DNA of 64,000 nucleotides from Dokdonella sp041395345 (GTDB lineage: Bacteria > Pseudomonadota > Gammaproteobacteria > Xanthomonadales > Rhodanobacteraceae), in assembly GCF_041395345.1 (NCBI RefSeq), contig NZ_JAWLAR010000006.1, forward strand, positions 62,001 through 126,000. The letters run 5' to 3'. The stretch's first letter is position 1; every line of letters starts with the position of its first letter. Below the pieces are notes generated by a model. It made no database searches. It saw only the letters and a list, made by a program, of their open reading frames with translations, and was not told the DNA's origin. Shown here piece by piece: positions 16,176-23,983 of this stretch. A program made the position numbers and the translations under genes.

Positions 16176-17009
16176 ATGAAAAAGTGTTTCCTGCTGCTGA
16201 TGGCGGCGTGCGCCGGTAGTGCCATGGCGCAACAGAATACGGACATCAGTGCCGAGCAGTTCAACAGTGGCAGCGCCAATTCCACCCTGTCGACACTGGG
16301 TCGCCAGGCTGCGGCTTCCGGCAAGCAACTTGTCGTGACCGCTCCGCAGCATTGGCATGCAAGGATTGCTGCAAGCATCCGTGCGGGTGGCGACGCCAAG
16401 GTCGTGCTCAAGGATGGTTTCTACGAGACGGTACTGGTGCGTGTGGCAGAGGTACAGGAAGAACCCGCCAAGCCCGAGCCGGCACCTGCGCCGCCGCCGA
16501 AGCCTCAGCCGAAACCAGCTCCCGCACTGCCGCCGCCGCCACCGCCGGCTCCAGTGGTACAAACGCCGCCGCCAGCACCGGCACCTGTTCCGGCCCCGGA
16601 GCCCGAGCCTGTCGTGCAGGCGCCACCGCCGGCTCCGCCGGCACCCGTTGAAACCGAAGCGGCGCCGGAGGTTGCGGAGGAACAGCCCGCGAACGCTGAT
16701 GCCACTGCCGTGGTCGACCCGAATGCACCGGTCATGCTGGTCAGCGCCGAGCCCGGTGATACCGATCCGGTACGCAAGTCGCTCCAGGACCGCTACAACG
16801 ATGGCAAGCGCATCACTGAACTGGTTTCACCGTCAAAGCTGCAGATTGGCGATACGATCTATACCGGCAAGGGAGCGGCAGTCGTGGTGCGCCGTGATGG
16901 CAAGTTCCTGGTTCGCATGTGGCTGGACGGCTCGATCAATCTGAACCAGATCGGCATCAGTGCCGATGGCGTCAACAAGTACAAGGTGATCAACAGCGTC
17001 CTCGAGTAG
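16176..17009 (+). CDS. Secreted proline-rich protein of unknown function
   Basis: 277 residues. A clear signal peptide (residues 1-18, ending SAMA before QQN) sends it to the periplasm or outside. An N-terminal domain (19-92) contains SGKQLVVTAPQHWHARIAASIRAGG. It is followed by a linker of about 65 residues rich in Pro/Ala/Glu (98-163, runs such as PAPALPPPPPPAP), then a C-terminal domain (about 195-277) with KLQIGDTIYTGKGAAVVVRR and a beta-like ending. I do not recognise a family. A long Pro-rich spacer suggests it spans cell wall or periplasm, as in TonB-type proteins, but no TonB box partner is visible. Ribosome site GGAG 7 bases before the ATG. It has its own downstream terminator. Confidence 0.85.
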   Translation: MKKCFLLLMAACAGSAMAQQNTDISAEQFNSGSANSTLSTLGRQAAASGKQLVVTAPQHWHARIAASIRAGGDAKVVLKDGFYETVLVRVAEVQEEPAKPEPAPAPPPKPQPKPAPALPPPPPPAPVVQTPPPAPAPVPAPEPEPVVQAPPPAPPAPVETEAAPEVAEEQPANADATAVVDPNAPVMLVSAEPGDTDPVRKSLQDRYNDGKRITELVSPSKLQIGDTIYTGKGAAVVVRRDGKFLVRMWLDGSINLNQIGISADGVNKYKVINSVLE

Positions 17010-17052
17010 GGGCCTGCCCCTGTTCTCGCAGGCTCGCTGAAAAGCGCAAGAA

Positions 17053-17090
17053 AAAGGCGGCGCCCGCAATGGGCGTCGCCTTTCCTTTTT
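17053..17090. terminator. Bidirectional intrinsic terminator
   Basis: The stem AAAGGCGGCGCCC/GGGCGTCGCCTTT (one mismatch or wobble) with loop GCAAT is followed by TTTCCTTTTT on the plus strand. On the minus strand the stem ends in CCTTTTTC. It separates the proline-rich gene from the convergent ABC permease gene. Confidence 0.9.
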
Positions 17091-17136
17091 GCAGCAGGTC
17101 GAAGCCCCTGCTGCACCAACCGAAATCAGATCCCTA

Positions 17137-18105
17137 TCAGGTTGAAGTCTCGATGCGTGAACGGCGCAGCCAGATAGCTGCAGCGATCAGGGCTATTCCG
17201 GCCACCGCACCGATCCAGATGCCAGGCGTTGCCAGCATGCCGTAGACGTTGGAGGGATCGAAGGTAGCGACCACGTCGTCGCCGCGCATGAACTCGCGGA
17301 TGACGCGGCGCTCGCCCATGTCCTCCAGCCACCAGCCGGGGAAGATGCCGAACAGCAGGCGGGCAATGACTTCCTTCAGCAGGAAATCCCGATTGAAGCT
17401 CGGCAATCCCATCATTCCGATCCAGCCGTTCGCGATCCACGCGAACAGGGGGACGAGAACCGCCCAGAGGAAGGGCTTGCTGCGCGCATAGGCAGACCAG
17501 AACAACAGCCAGCCGGCGGTCGGCAGGGCGATCATCGCGTCGAGCGGAATGGTCAACAGCAGGCGCCAGAACAAGCCGAGCGTATGCGAAGCGCCGATCG
17601 CCGGCAGTGGATTGATGCCATGCAGGAGCGCCCAGATCGCCACGATGACGAGCAATGCGACGTACGCGACGGTGGCAACCACGAACGCAATCAACGGCGC
17701 CAGCAGGATCGCAGCAGCGACCTTGGACAATACGGTGGACGTGTCCGACACCGGCAGCGATTTCCAGAACAGCACGCTGCGATCGCGGCGGTCGTCGTAG
17801 AGGGCACCGAGCAGATAGAAGAAGAGGACGAAGAACAGGCCGATGCAAAGCACGCCGGCGAGTGCCACATAGGCAACATCAAGGCCCGTGCCGGCATGCA
17901 CAAAATCGCCCGAATTCATCCTGCTCGCGATCTCGCTCCAGGGAATGCCGCCGTTGATCTTGACCCTGGACGTGAACACTTCGGCACTGATGATGCCGAG
18001 CAGGGTTATCGTCAGCATGGCCACGCTGATCCAGACCGGTGTCCAGAAGAATCCGCCCTTGTGTTCCCAATACTCGCGTTTGACCAGCCATCCAAACGTG
18101 TTCAT
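17137..18105 (-). CDS. ABC transporter permease (ABC-2 type)
   Basis: 322 residues with about six hydrophobic segments (for example WISVAMLTITLLGIIS, VLCIGLFFVLFFYLLGALYDD, IGAVAGIALIAAAIWL). The DDRRDRSVLFWKSLPVSD segment after the second span is typical of ABC-2/GldF-like permeases of YtrA-regulated exporters. It is the last gene of a four-gene operon and overlaps the ATPase gene by 4 bases. Substrate unknown. Relatives in Gram-positive bacteria respond to cell-wall antibiotics, while in Xanthomonas similar sets respond to other signals. Confidence 0.85.
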   Translation of the reverse strand: MNTFGWLVKREYWEHKGGFFWTPVWISVAMLTITLLGIISAEVFTSRVKINGGIPWSEIASRMNSGDFVHAGTGLDVAYVALAGVLCIGLFFVLFFYLLGALYDDRRDRSVLFWKSLPVSDTSTVLSKVAAAILLAPLIAFVVATVAYVALLVIVAIWALLHGINPLPAIGASHTLGLFWRLLLTIPLDAMIALPTAGWLLFWSAYARSKPFLWAVLVPLFAWIANGWIGMMGLPSFNRDFLLKEVIARLLFGIFPGWWLEDMGERRVIREFMRGDDVVATFDPSNVYGMLATPGIWIGAVAGIALIAAAIWLRRSRIETST

Positions 18106-18959
18106 GCGTAGGTTCCTTTCATGGTGGCGACGAACAGGTCGGCGATACTCGGTTTGTGCAATTCACCGAGCTCCGCCAGGCGCGCCTTGTCGACGCCGTC
18201 GTAGAGAAAAATGGACTTGCCGAAGATCTGACGCTCGTTGAGCGGACCCAGGGCGCGCGCCGCATCTGCCTTGTCGGGATTCACCATCACTTCGGCGTAG
18301 CGCTCGCTGATCTCGTCCATCGAGGCATTCAGCACGAGTTCCCCGTTCCGGATGAAGATGAGGTCGGTCAGGATATGCTCGACTTCCTCGACCTGATGGG
18401 TCGTGACGATGATGGTCTTGTTCTCGTCGAAGTATTCCGAGAGCAGGTTCTCGTAGAAGGTCTTGCGATAGAGGATGTCGAGTCCCAGCGTAGGTTCGTC
18501 GAGGACGAGGATGCGCGCATCGATGGCCATCACCAGGGCCAGGTGCAACTGCACGATCATGCCTTTCGACAGTTCGCGTACGCGCATCTGCGGCTTGATC
18601 TTGGTGTTCGCGAGAAAAGCCTCGCACTTCGTGCGGGAAAATCGCGGGTGCACGCCAGCGACGAAATCGATCGCCTGACCGACACGGATCCAGCGTGGCA
18701 GAACCGCCACGTCGGCAATGAAGCAGACCTGTTCCATCAGCGCCGGGCGCTGTGTCTTCGGGTCCAGTCCGAGTACCGACAGCTCGCCGTCGTATTCGCT
18801 CAGGCCGAGAATGGCCTTGAGCGCCGTCGTCTTTCCGGCGCCATTCGGGCCAATCAGGCCAACAATGCGTCCCGTTTCGATCTCGAAGTTGACCGCATTC
18901 AGTGCGACGGTCGCTCCGTAGCTCTTGCTCAATCCGCGTGCGTGGACAACAGCGCTCAT
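18102..18959 (-). CDS. ABC transporter ATP-binding protein
   Basis: 285 residues. Walker A GPNGAGKTT at 37-45, signature LSKGM at 130-134 (a variant of LSGGQ), Walker B ILVLDEP at 150-156, switch His188 in TTHQVEEVE. The AVLPRWIRVGQAIDF stretch and LSKGM signature are typical of the YtrB/YtrE-CcmA group. It would drive export with the following permease gene. Its start overlaps the regulator gene by 4 bases. Confidence 0.92.
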   Translation of the reverse strand: MSAVVHARGLSKSYGATVALNAVNFEIETGRIVGLIGPNGAGKTTALKAILGLSEYDGELSVLGLDPKTQRPALMEQVCFIADVAVLPRWIRVGQAIDFVAGVHPRFSRTKCEAFLANTKIKPQMRVRELSKGMIVQLHLALVMAIDARILVLDEPTLGLDILYRKTFYENLLSEYFDENKTIIVTTHQVEEVEHILTDLIFIRNGELVLNASMDEISERYAEVMVNPDKADAARALGPLNERQIFGKSIFLYDGVDKARLAELGELHKPSIADLFVATMKGTYA

Positions 18960-19330
18960 TTTGAATCTCCCTCGGTTCTGGGTGCTTGCCTGAGCAATGT
19001 TTCAAGATCGAGCCCCATGCGCTCCAGTCGTGCATACAACATGGGCCACTCCTCGTTGAGGAAGTGATCACGCTCGGATTTCAGCAGTGCGCTGCGCGCT
19101 CCTTCGGTAACGTACATTCCCAAACCCCTTCTTTTTTCCACCAGATTTTCGTCGACCAGTTCCTGATAGGCCTTGGATACCGTGATCGGATTTATCTGGA
19201 AATCCGCGGCGACCTGTCGCACTGAAGGCAAGGCATCCCCCTGCTTCAGCGCACCGTCGAGAATCATTGCCACGACGCGATCGCGCAGTTGGCGATAAAT
19301 CGGCGTGTTGTCATTCCATACCATGCTCAT
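18956..19330 (-). CDS. GntR-family regulator, YtrA subfamily
   Basis: 124 residues: an N-terminal winged helix (IYRQLRDRVVAMILDGALKQGDALPSVRQVAADFQINPITVSKAY) and a short C-terminal helical tail, the hallmark of the YtrA subfamily without a large effector domain. Such proteins repress their own ABC operons. It is second in the operon, 4 bases after an unknown gene, with the inverted repeat at 19724-19761 as the likely operator. Confidence 0.92.
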   Translation of the reverse strand: MSMVWNDNTPIYRQLRDRVVAMILDGALKQGDALPSVRQVAADFQINPITVSKAYQELVDENLVEKRRGLGMYVTEGARSALLKSERDHFLNEEWPMLYARLERMGLDLETLLRQAPRTEGDSK

Positions 19331-19334
19331 CGGC

Positions 19335-19697
19335 TTATTCCTTGGTCGCGCCAGGCATCAATTTGCCAAACGAGTAATAGGGCATGTCGAGTCGTACCCT
19401 GGGCAGAAGGTCGGGAATCGAGAGCGCCGGAGCGCTGCTGGAAATCGCGGACAACAGCTCCGCGCTTTCGGCATCCAGCAAATCCTCGTAGGACGGCTTG
19501 ACCACGATCAGGGGCAGCATGGGCGGCGCGCAACTGTCGCTGACAGAGGCGGCGGGCGGTGTGATGCCAACCAGCGCCGCGGTCTCGGCGCCCGCAAAGG
19601 CATCGTCCTGGGCCACGATGTTGCTCAGTTCCGCGATGCAGATGCCGAAAGCGATAGCCAGGGCCAGGCCAAGGCGGGTGTGGATAAGGCGGTTCAT
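19335..19697 (-). CDS. Small membrane-anchored or secreted protein leading the YtrA operon
   Basis: 120 residues of unknown family. Residues 8-28 are hydrophobic (GLALAIAFGICIAELSNIVA), either a signal peptide or an anchor. The rest is mostly polar or loop-like with two Pro-rich patches and one Cys (SDSCAPP). The ATG at 19697 follows GGGAGG with 6-7 bases spacing, an excellent ribosome site. As the first gene behind a strong promoter with an operator, it should be made at the highest level of the operon. It may sense or assist the exporter, which is inference only. Confidence 0.75.
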   Translation of the reverse strand: MNRLIHTRLGLALAIAFGICIAELSNIVAQDDAFAGAETAALVGITPPAASVSDSCAPPMLPLIVVKPSYEDLLDAESAELLSAISSSAPALSIPDLLPRVRLDMPYYSFGKLMPGATKE

Positions 19698-19702
19698 GCG
19701 AC

Positions 19703-19717
19703 GACCTCCCGGAGGTC
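19703..19717 (-). promoter_or_regulatory. Inverted repeat covering the ribosome site of the YtrA operon
   Basis: GACCTCC and GGAGGTC flank a single central base and include the GGGAGG ribosome site of the gene starting at 19697. The leader RNA could fold locally (stem GACCT/AGGTC, loop of five) and hide the site. Confidence 0.4.
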
Positions 19718-19723
19718 AGTTGA

Positions 19724-19770
19724 TGAGTTAGTGTTGTAGGCAACTATAACACCTAAACTCAGGGTGTCAA
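19724..19770 (-). promoter_or_regulatory. Promoter and inverted-repeat operator of the YtrA/ABC operon
   Basis: On the minus strand a consensus -35 TTGACA (19765-19770) is followed after 16 bases by TATAGT (19743-19748). An imperfect inverted repeat (19724-19761), with arms TGAGTT..GTGTT-TA on each side, covers the spacer, the -10 and the start site. This is where an autorepressor of the YtrA type would bind. Confidence 0.75.
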
Positions 19771-19957
19771 TAGGGGCGGGATTCGGGATGGGGGATTGGA
19801 GATTCGGAGGCTTGCGAAGTCGCCGGAGCGCGCCGGGGGATGGTGCATCGGCTCTGAACAGGCTCTTGAGAGCAAGACTGAAGGTCGCCTGGAAGGCCCG
19901 ATCTGTAGCAGACTGCGAAATATCGGCTGTTGCCAATCCCGAATCCCGAATCCCGGA
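19771..19957. repeat. Inverted pair of GGGATTC heptad tracts
   Basis: Left arm about 19777-19806 (GGGATTC, GGGATGG, GGGATTG units on plus) and right arm 19933-19955 (AATCCCG units, minus orientation). It occupies the gap between the divergent YtrA operon and the peroxidase gene and ends 12 bases before the peroxidase ATG. Confidence 0.7.
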
Positions 19958-19967
19958 GTAAAAAGCC

Positions 19968-20540
19968 ATGCGCCGTCTGTTTCTCGCACTGATCCTGCTC
20001 GCCGCCAGTGTTGGCGCCCATGCCTGCGAGGGGGTACTGGATGCCAGATTCAGGCCCCTGGCCGGAAAGGGCGAGGTGGATCTGTGCAAGGAATACGCGG
20101 GCAAGGTGCTGCTTGTCGTCAACACGGCCAGCAAGTGCGGCTACACAAAGCAGTACGAGGCGCTCGAGGCGCTGTACGCGAAATATTCCGATCAGGGCTT
20201 TGCCGTACTTGGTTTTCCTTCGAACGATTTCATGGGGCAGGAGCCTGGCACCGAAGCCGAGATCAAGGAATTCTGCACGCTGACCTACGGAGTCAAGTTC
20301 CCGATGTTCGAGAAGGTGGAGGTCAAGGAAGGCAAGGCCAATCCGTTCTACGTGAAGCTGGCCACCGAGTCTGATGGCCGCTACCCGAGCTGGAATTTCT
20401 ACAAGTACCTGATCGATCGCAACGGCAAGGTCGTCGCCGACTACCCGAGCAAGGTGAAGCCCGACGACAAGGAACTGGTGGAGAAGATAGAGACCTTGAT
20501 CGCAGCGCCGGTTCCGATGAAGCCAGCCCAGTCGAACTAG
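19968..20540 (+). CDS. Exported glutathione peroxidase family protein (Cys type)
   Basis: 190 residues. A signal peptide (1-19, LALILLAASVGAHA) predicts a periplasmic protein. The peroxidatic Cys57 lies in NTASKCGYT, where animal enzymes carry selenocysteine. FPSNDFMGQEP (83-93) gives the conserved Gln/Asn, and WNFYKYLIDRNGKVV gives the conserved Trp. It would reduce hydroperoxides, more likely with thioredoxin-like donors than with glutathione. Most bacterial BtuE-type relatives lack a signal peptide. Confidence 0.92.
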   Translation: MRRLFLALILLAASVGAHACEGVLDARFRPLAGKGEVDLCKEYAGKVLLVVNTASKCGYTKQYEALEALYAKYSDQGFAVLGFPSNDFMGQEPGTEAEIKEFCTLTYGVKFPMFEKVEVKEGKANPFYVKLATESDGRYPSWNFYKYLIDRNGKVVADYPSKVKPDDKELVEKIETLIAAPVPMKPAQSN

Positions 20541-20583
20541 TTTGTTTCAGGCGCCTGAGTGCGATAGACGCCAGCGATTTTTC

Positions 20584-20657
20584 GGGAAGCGGCTCCAGCC
20601 GCGATGCTCTTGATTCGGCATCTGGAACAGAAGCATCACGGCTGAAGCCGCTTCCTA
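20584..20657. repeat. REP-like inverted repeat pair (GGAAGCGGCTTCAGCCG type)
   Basis: Arms 20584-20608 and 20632-20657 are complementary over about 25 bases with few mismatches around a 23-base spacer. Each arm also contains the small palindrome GCGGCT..AGCCGC. The unit resembles the common GTAGGAGCGGCTTCAGCCGCGA repeat of pseudomonads and xanthomonads. It lies just after the peroxidase gene and could end or stabilise its mRNA. Confidence 0.75.
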
Positions 20658-20747
20658 CAGTTGCGGTGCCTTCCAGTGTTGACTATGAGCGCAATACAAA
20701 GTCTTGTCGCCATTCGCTGGACGCGCTCGATCAGGACCGGCTCTTGC

Positions 20748-20777
20748 GAATCCCCAATCCCCAATCCCGATTCCCGG
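20748..20777 (-). repeat. Single GGGATTG/C heptad tract after the sat-cysC stop
   Basis: Read in the sense of the upstream gene, the tract begins CCGGGAATCGGG 4-5 bases beyond the TGA of the sulfurylase gene and continues with GGGATTG units, giving four GGG runs. No inverted partner is present. Confidence 0.7.
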
Positions 20778-20781
20778 CCTT

Positions 20782-22503
20782 TCAACCCGCCGGTCGAATC
20801 AACCCCAGCGCTTCGAGCTTGAGCACGATCTGCTGTACGGCCTGATCGGGCGGCAGGTTTGTCGTGTCAATACGCATTTCCGGGTTTTCCGGGATTTCAT
20901 ACGGATCGCTGATACCGGTGAATTCCTTGATTTTGCCGGCGCGGGCGAGTGCGTAGAGGCCCTTGCGATCACGACCTTCGCAGGTCTCGATCGGCGTGGA
21001 GACGTGAATCTCGACGAAGACGCCGCCGACGCTGACATTCTCGCGCACGATTTCACGCGAGCCCTTGTACGGTGCGATCGGAGCGCAAATCGCGATGCCG
21101 CCGTTCTTGGTGATCTCGGCGGCGACGAAACCGATGCGCTGGACGTTCAGATCGCGGTGTTCCTTTGAAAAGCCGAGCTCGCTGGACAGGTTCTTGCGCA
21201 CGATGTCGCCGTCGAGCAGGGTCACCGGGCGGGTTCCCATTTCAAGCAAGCGCACCAGCAGGGCATTGGCAATGGTGGATTTTCCCGAGCCGGACAGGCC
21301 GGTGAAGAACACCGTGAAGCCCTGCTTGTGGCGCGCCGGATGGGTGCGGCGCAATTCCTCGATCACTTCCGGATAGGTGAACCACTCCGGGATCTCGAGG
21401 CCTTCCTGCAGGCGGCGGCGCAATTCGGTGCCGGAAATATTGAGCACGCTGTCGCCGTCCCTGACCTCGTCGGCCGGCATGTACTGAGCGCGTTCCTGCA
21501 CGTAGACCATTTCCTGGAACGGCACCATCCGGATGCCAAGCTCGTCCTGGTGTTCCTCGACCAGGGTCTGTGCATCGTAGGGGCCATAAAACGGCTTGCC
21601 CGAACTGTCGTTGCCAGGCCCGGCATGGTCGCGGCCGACAATGAAGTGCGTGCAGCCGTGGTTCTTGCGGATGATCGCGTGCCAGAGTGCTTCGCGCGGC
21701 CCGCCCATGCGCATGGCAAGGTGGAGCAGGGACAGCGTGGTGGTCTGGTCCGGGTAATGGCGCAGCAGCTTTTCATAGCAGCGCACGCGCGTGTAGTGAT
21801 CGATATCGCCGGGCTTGGTCAAGCCGACGACCGGATGGATCAGCAGATTGGCTTCGGCAATCTGGGCAGCACGGAAGGTCAGTTCCAGATGGGCCCGGTG
21901 CATCGGATTGCGGGTCTGGAACGCGACAACGCGAGACCAGCCAAGTTTGGCGAACAGCGCGCGCAGTTCCGCTGGCGTCGAGCGCAGGTGGCCGAAATCA
22001 TAGTGTCGCGGCAATTCAAGGCCGCGCAACTTTCCGCCCACATACACCGGATGGCTGCGATCGAGCAGGTGGCTGACCCCCGGGTGTTTCTTGTCGGTGG
22101 TACCGAAAACCTGTTGTGCCTCCAGGGCACGATCCGGTTCCCAGCTTTCTTCGACATCGAGGATGGCCAGGATCACGCCTTCCGGGTCGCGCAACGCGAT
22201 CTGCCTTGCATCCTTGATCGACTCGGCGAACTTCTGGTCGACATCGAGCGTGACCGGCATGGGCCACAAGTTGCCGTCTGTCAGGCGCATGGTGTCGCGC
22301 ACCGCTTCGTAGTCGGCCCGGTTCATGAACCCCTGCAGCGGCGAGAAGGCGCCCGTCAGCAGCATTTCGAGATCGCACAACTGACGCGGGCTCAGGTCCC
22401 ACGATGGCAGTGCTGCAGCCTCGTGTTTCAGCGACTGTGCCTGGTCGGCCGGGACCAGGCCATCGACAAGGCGGCCACCGTGGGGTGCGATCATCTGGGA
22501 CAT
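20782..22503 (-). CDS. Bifunctional ATP sulfurylase / APS kinase
   Basis: 573 residues. The N-terminal two thirds is a monomer-type ATP sulfurylase (Sat) with QTRNPMHRAHLEL and GRDHAGPG active-site motifs. From about residue 395 an APS kinase domain follows (Walker A GLSGSGKST, DGDIVRKNL, FTGISDPYE). Together they turn sulfate into PAPS. Most gammaproteobacteria instead use CysD plus CysN or CysNC, so a Sat-CysC fusion is notable. The start at 22503 has AGGA upstream. An in-frame ATG at 22527 adds 8 residues, and the frame stays open to 22992 without convincing coding character. No other sulfur genes are nearby. Confidence 0.93.
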   Translation of the reverse strand: MSQMIAPHGGRLVDGLVPADQAQSLKHEAAALPSWDLSPRQLCDLEMLLTGAFSPLQGFMNRADYEAVRDTMRLTDGNLWPMPVTLDVDQKFAESIKDARQIALRDPEGVILAILDVEESWEPDRALEAQQVFGTTDKKHPGVSHLLDRSHPVYVGGKLRGLELPRHYDFGHLRSTPAELRALFAKLGWSRVVAFQTRNPMHRAHLELTFRAAQIAEANLLIHPVVGLTKPGDIDHYTRVRCYEKLLRHYPDQTTTLSLLHLAMRMGGPREALWHAIIRKNHGCTHFIVGRDHAGPGNDSSGKPFYGPYDAQTLVEEHQDELGIRMVPFQEMVYVQERAQYMPADEVRDGDSVLNISGTELRRRLQEGLEIPEWFTYPEVIEELRRTHPARHKQGFTVFFTGLSGSGKSTIANALLVRLLEMGTRPVTLLDGDIVRKNLSSELGFSKEHRDLNVQRIGFVAAEITKNGGIAICAPIAPYKGSREIVRENVSVGGVFVEIHVSTPIETCEGRDRKGLYALARAGKIKEFTGISDPYEIPENPEMRIDTTNLPPDQAVQQIVLKLEALGLIRPAG

Positions 22504-23093
22504 CGGTTTTCCTGATTGTTGGGGCATGTTGTTCGGGTCAAGGCCATGCTGGCGACGATCGGACAAGGCCGGACGCCGACATGAACCCGGAACGCGGGCG
22601 AAGCATGGAGGTGTGCCGGACCAGCCGAAAACCTGCATTCGATATCCGGAACCTCGTGAATTATAGGGCTTCAGGCAATCGAGGGGGACATCCGCCTTTG
22701 CCGTGGTGCGGCGGCGCCTGGCCGCAGGGTTGACAGACGGGCGCGCTGGCTCCCGGTCTGTCGACCCTCGAGCCGATGGGGGAGGGAGCGGGTTCCTGTC
22801 GTGCCTGGCGCTCGGTGGCGAACTCCCGAGGCCTGAAAAGCGGCTTCCATGAACAGAAAAACCCGAACTGTTCAGCAGTTTCAGGGAACCACGACCCCGT
22901 TCCGTGTTCCTAGTTCGCAGCATGGCGCCCATTTCCGGGAACAATGAACCCACTTGCGGGTCGTGCAGGAAAACTGGTCTTCCGTTTGCCATCAGGGGCG
23001 CTCAACGCCACAATATGCGGCCCGCTTGATGCGGCAGATTCCGTCGGGCGACCAGCAGACGTCCTCAATCGTTTCACCCAGGAGTTCTAATAA
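22504..23093. other. 590-base divergent gap between sat-cysC and the FKBP gene
   Basis: The minus frame is open back to 22992, but its translation is rich in Arg/Pro/Ser with no family resemblance, so I treat it as non-coding. The region carries the candidate sat-cysC -10 and, at 23082-23086, the AGGAG ribosome site of the FKBP gene. I recognise nothing else in it. Confidence 0.55.
22660..22665 (-). promoter_or_regulatory. Candidate -10 of the sat-cysC promoter
   Basis: TATAAT on the minus strand, giving a leader of about 150 bases before 22503. The -35 is poor (C-rich), which would fit an activator-dependent promoter such as CysB control. No operator was identified. Confidence 0.35.
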
Positions 23094-23828
23094 ATGACAC
23101 GTTTCGCGCGCAAGACCCTTATCGCCATGGCGCTGACCGCCGCATTCGGTGCCGGCAATGCCTTCGCCATGGACCCATCGCTGAAGACCGAGAAAGACAA
23201 GGTCAGCTACATGGTCGGTGCAGACGTCGGTCGCGGCCTCAACCAGATCAAGAGCGAGCTCGATCTGAAGATCGTGATCCAGGCGCTGCAGGACGAGTTC
23301 AATGGCGGCAAGAGCCTGATGACCCAGGAAGAGGGTCAGGAAGTGCGCCAGGAATTCATGCAGAAGCTGCAGGCCAAGCGCGTTGCCGAAGAAAAGGTAG
23401 CCGCCGAAAAGAACAAGACCGAGGGCGCCGCATTCCTCGCCAAGAACAAGACCAAGGCCGGCGTGAAGACCACCGCCTCGGGTCTGCAGTACGAAGTCAT
23501 CAAGCAGGGTACCGGCCCGAAGCCGAAGGAAACCGATACGGTCAAGGTGGATTACACGGGCACCAAGATCGACGGCACCAAGTTCGACAGCTCGGTTGAT
23601 CGCGGCCAGCCGGCTACTTTTCCGCTGAATGGCGTGATCAAGGGCTGGACCGAAGGCCTGCAGCTGATGCCGGTCGGTTCCGAGTACAAGCTGGTCATTC
23701 CGGCCGAATTGGCTTACGGCGAAAACGCGCCGCCGACCATTGGTCCGAACGCCACGCTGATTTTTGACGTCAAGCTGATTTCGATCGAGACGGCCGCTGA
23801 AGCGGCTCCGGCGACCGAAAAGAAGTAA
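23094..23828 (+). CDS. FKBP-type peptidyl-prolyl isomerase, Mip/FkpA-like
   Basis: 244 residues. Signal peptide 1-25 (cleavage after NAFA) makes it periplasmic. A helical FKBP_N dimerisation domain spans about 30-125 (KVSYMVGADVGRGLNQ), then an FKBP_C catalytic domain to about 234 (VKVDYTGTKIDGTKFDSS, VIKGWTEGLQLMPVGS, ELAYGENAPP..IGPNATLIFDVKL). A short Ala/Glu/Lys tail follows. This is the layout of Legionella Mip and E. coli FkpA. It is transcribed alone and followed by a terminator. Confidence 0.93.
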   Translation: MTRFARKTLIAMALTAAFGAGNAFAMDPSLKTEKDKVSYMVGADVGRGLNQIKSELDLKIVIQALQDEFNGGKSLMTQEEGQEVRQEFMQKLQAKRVAEEKVAAEKNKTEGAAFLAKNKTKAGVKTTASGLQYEVIKQGTGPKPKETDTVKVDYTGTKIDGTKFDSSVDRGQPATFPLNGVIKGWTEGLQLMPVGSEYKLVIPAELAYGENAPPTIGPNATLIFDVKLISIETAAEAAPATEKK

Positions 23829-23851
23829 TTCGACGATCGAGTGTGCAACAG

Positions 23852-23887
23852 AGGGCGTGTCGGTATCCGGCACGCCCTTGTCGTTTC
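23852..23887 (+). terminator. Intrinsic terminator of the FKBP gene
   Basis: A 12-bp stem AGGGCGTGTCGG/CCGGCACGCCCT (one G-T pair) with a TAT loop (23852-23878 or so) is followed by a short T-rich stretch, TTGTCGTTTCT. Confidence 0.7.
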
Positions 23888-23983
23888 TGGCGGGCCATGC
23901 GGTCCCCGTGCCCACGGGTACAAGGCTGCACGGTATGAAAGCCGGCGTGACTCGCGGGGTCGCGCTGATCGGGAGTTGAAGGA

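Noticed and set aside
22504..22992. A 160-codon extension or separate gene upstream of the sulfurylase
   Set aside because: No family-like segments, Arg/Ser/Pro-biased composition and no ribosome site. High GC content keeps frames open by chance.
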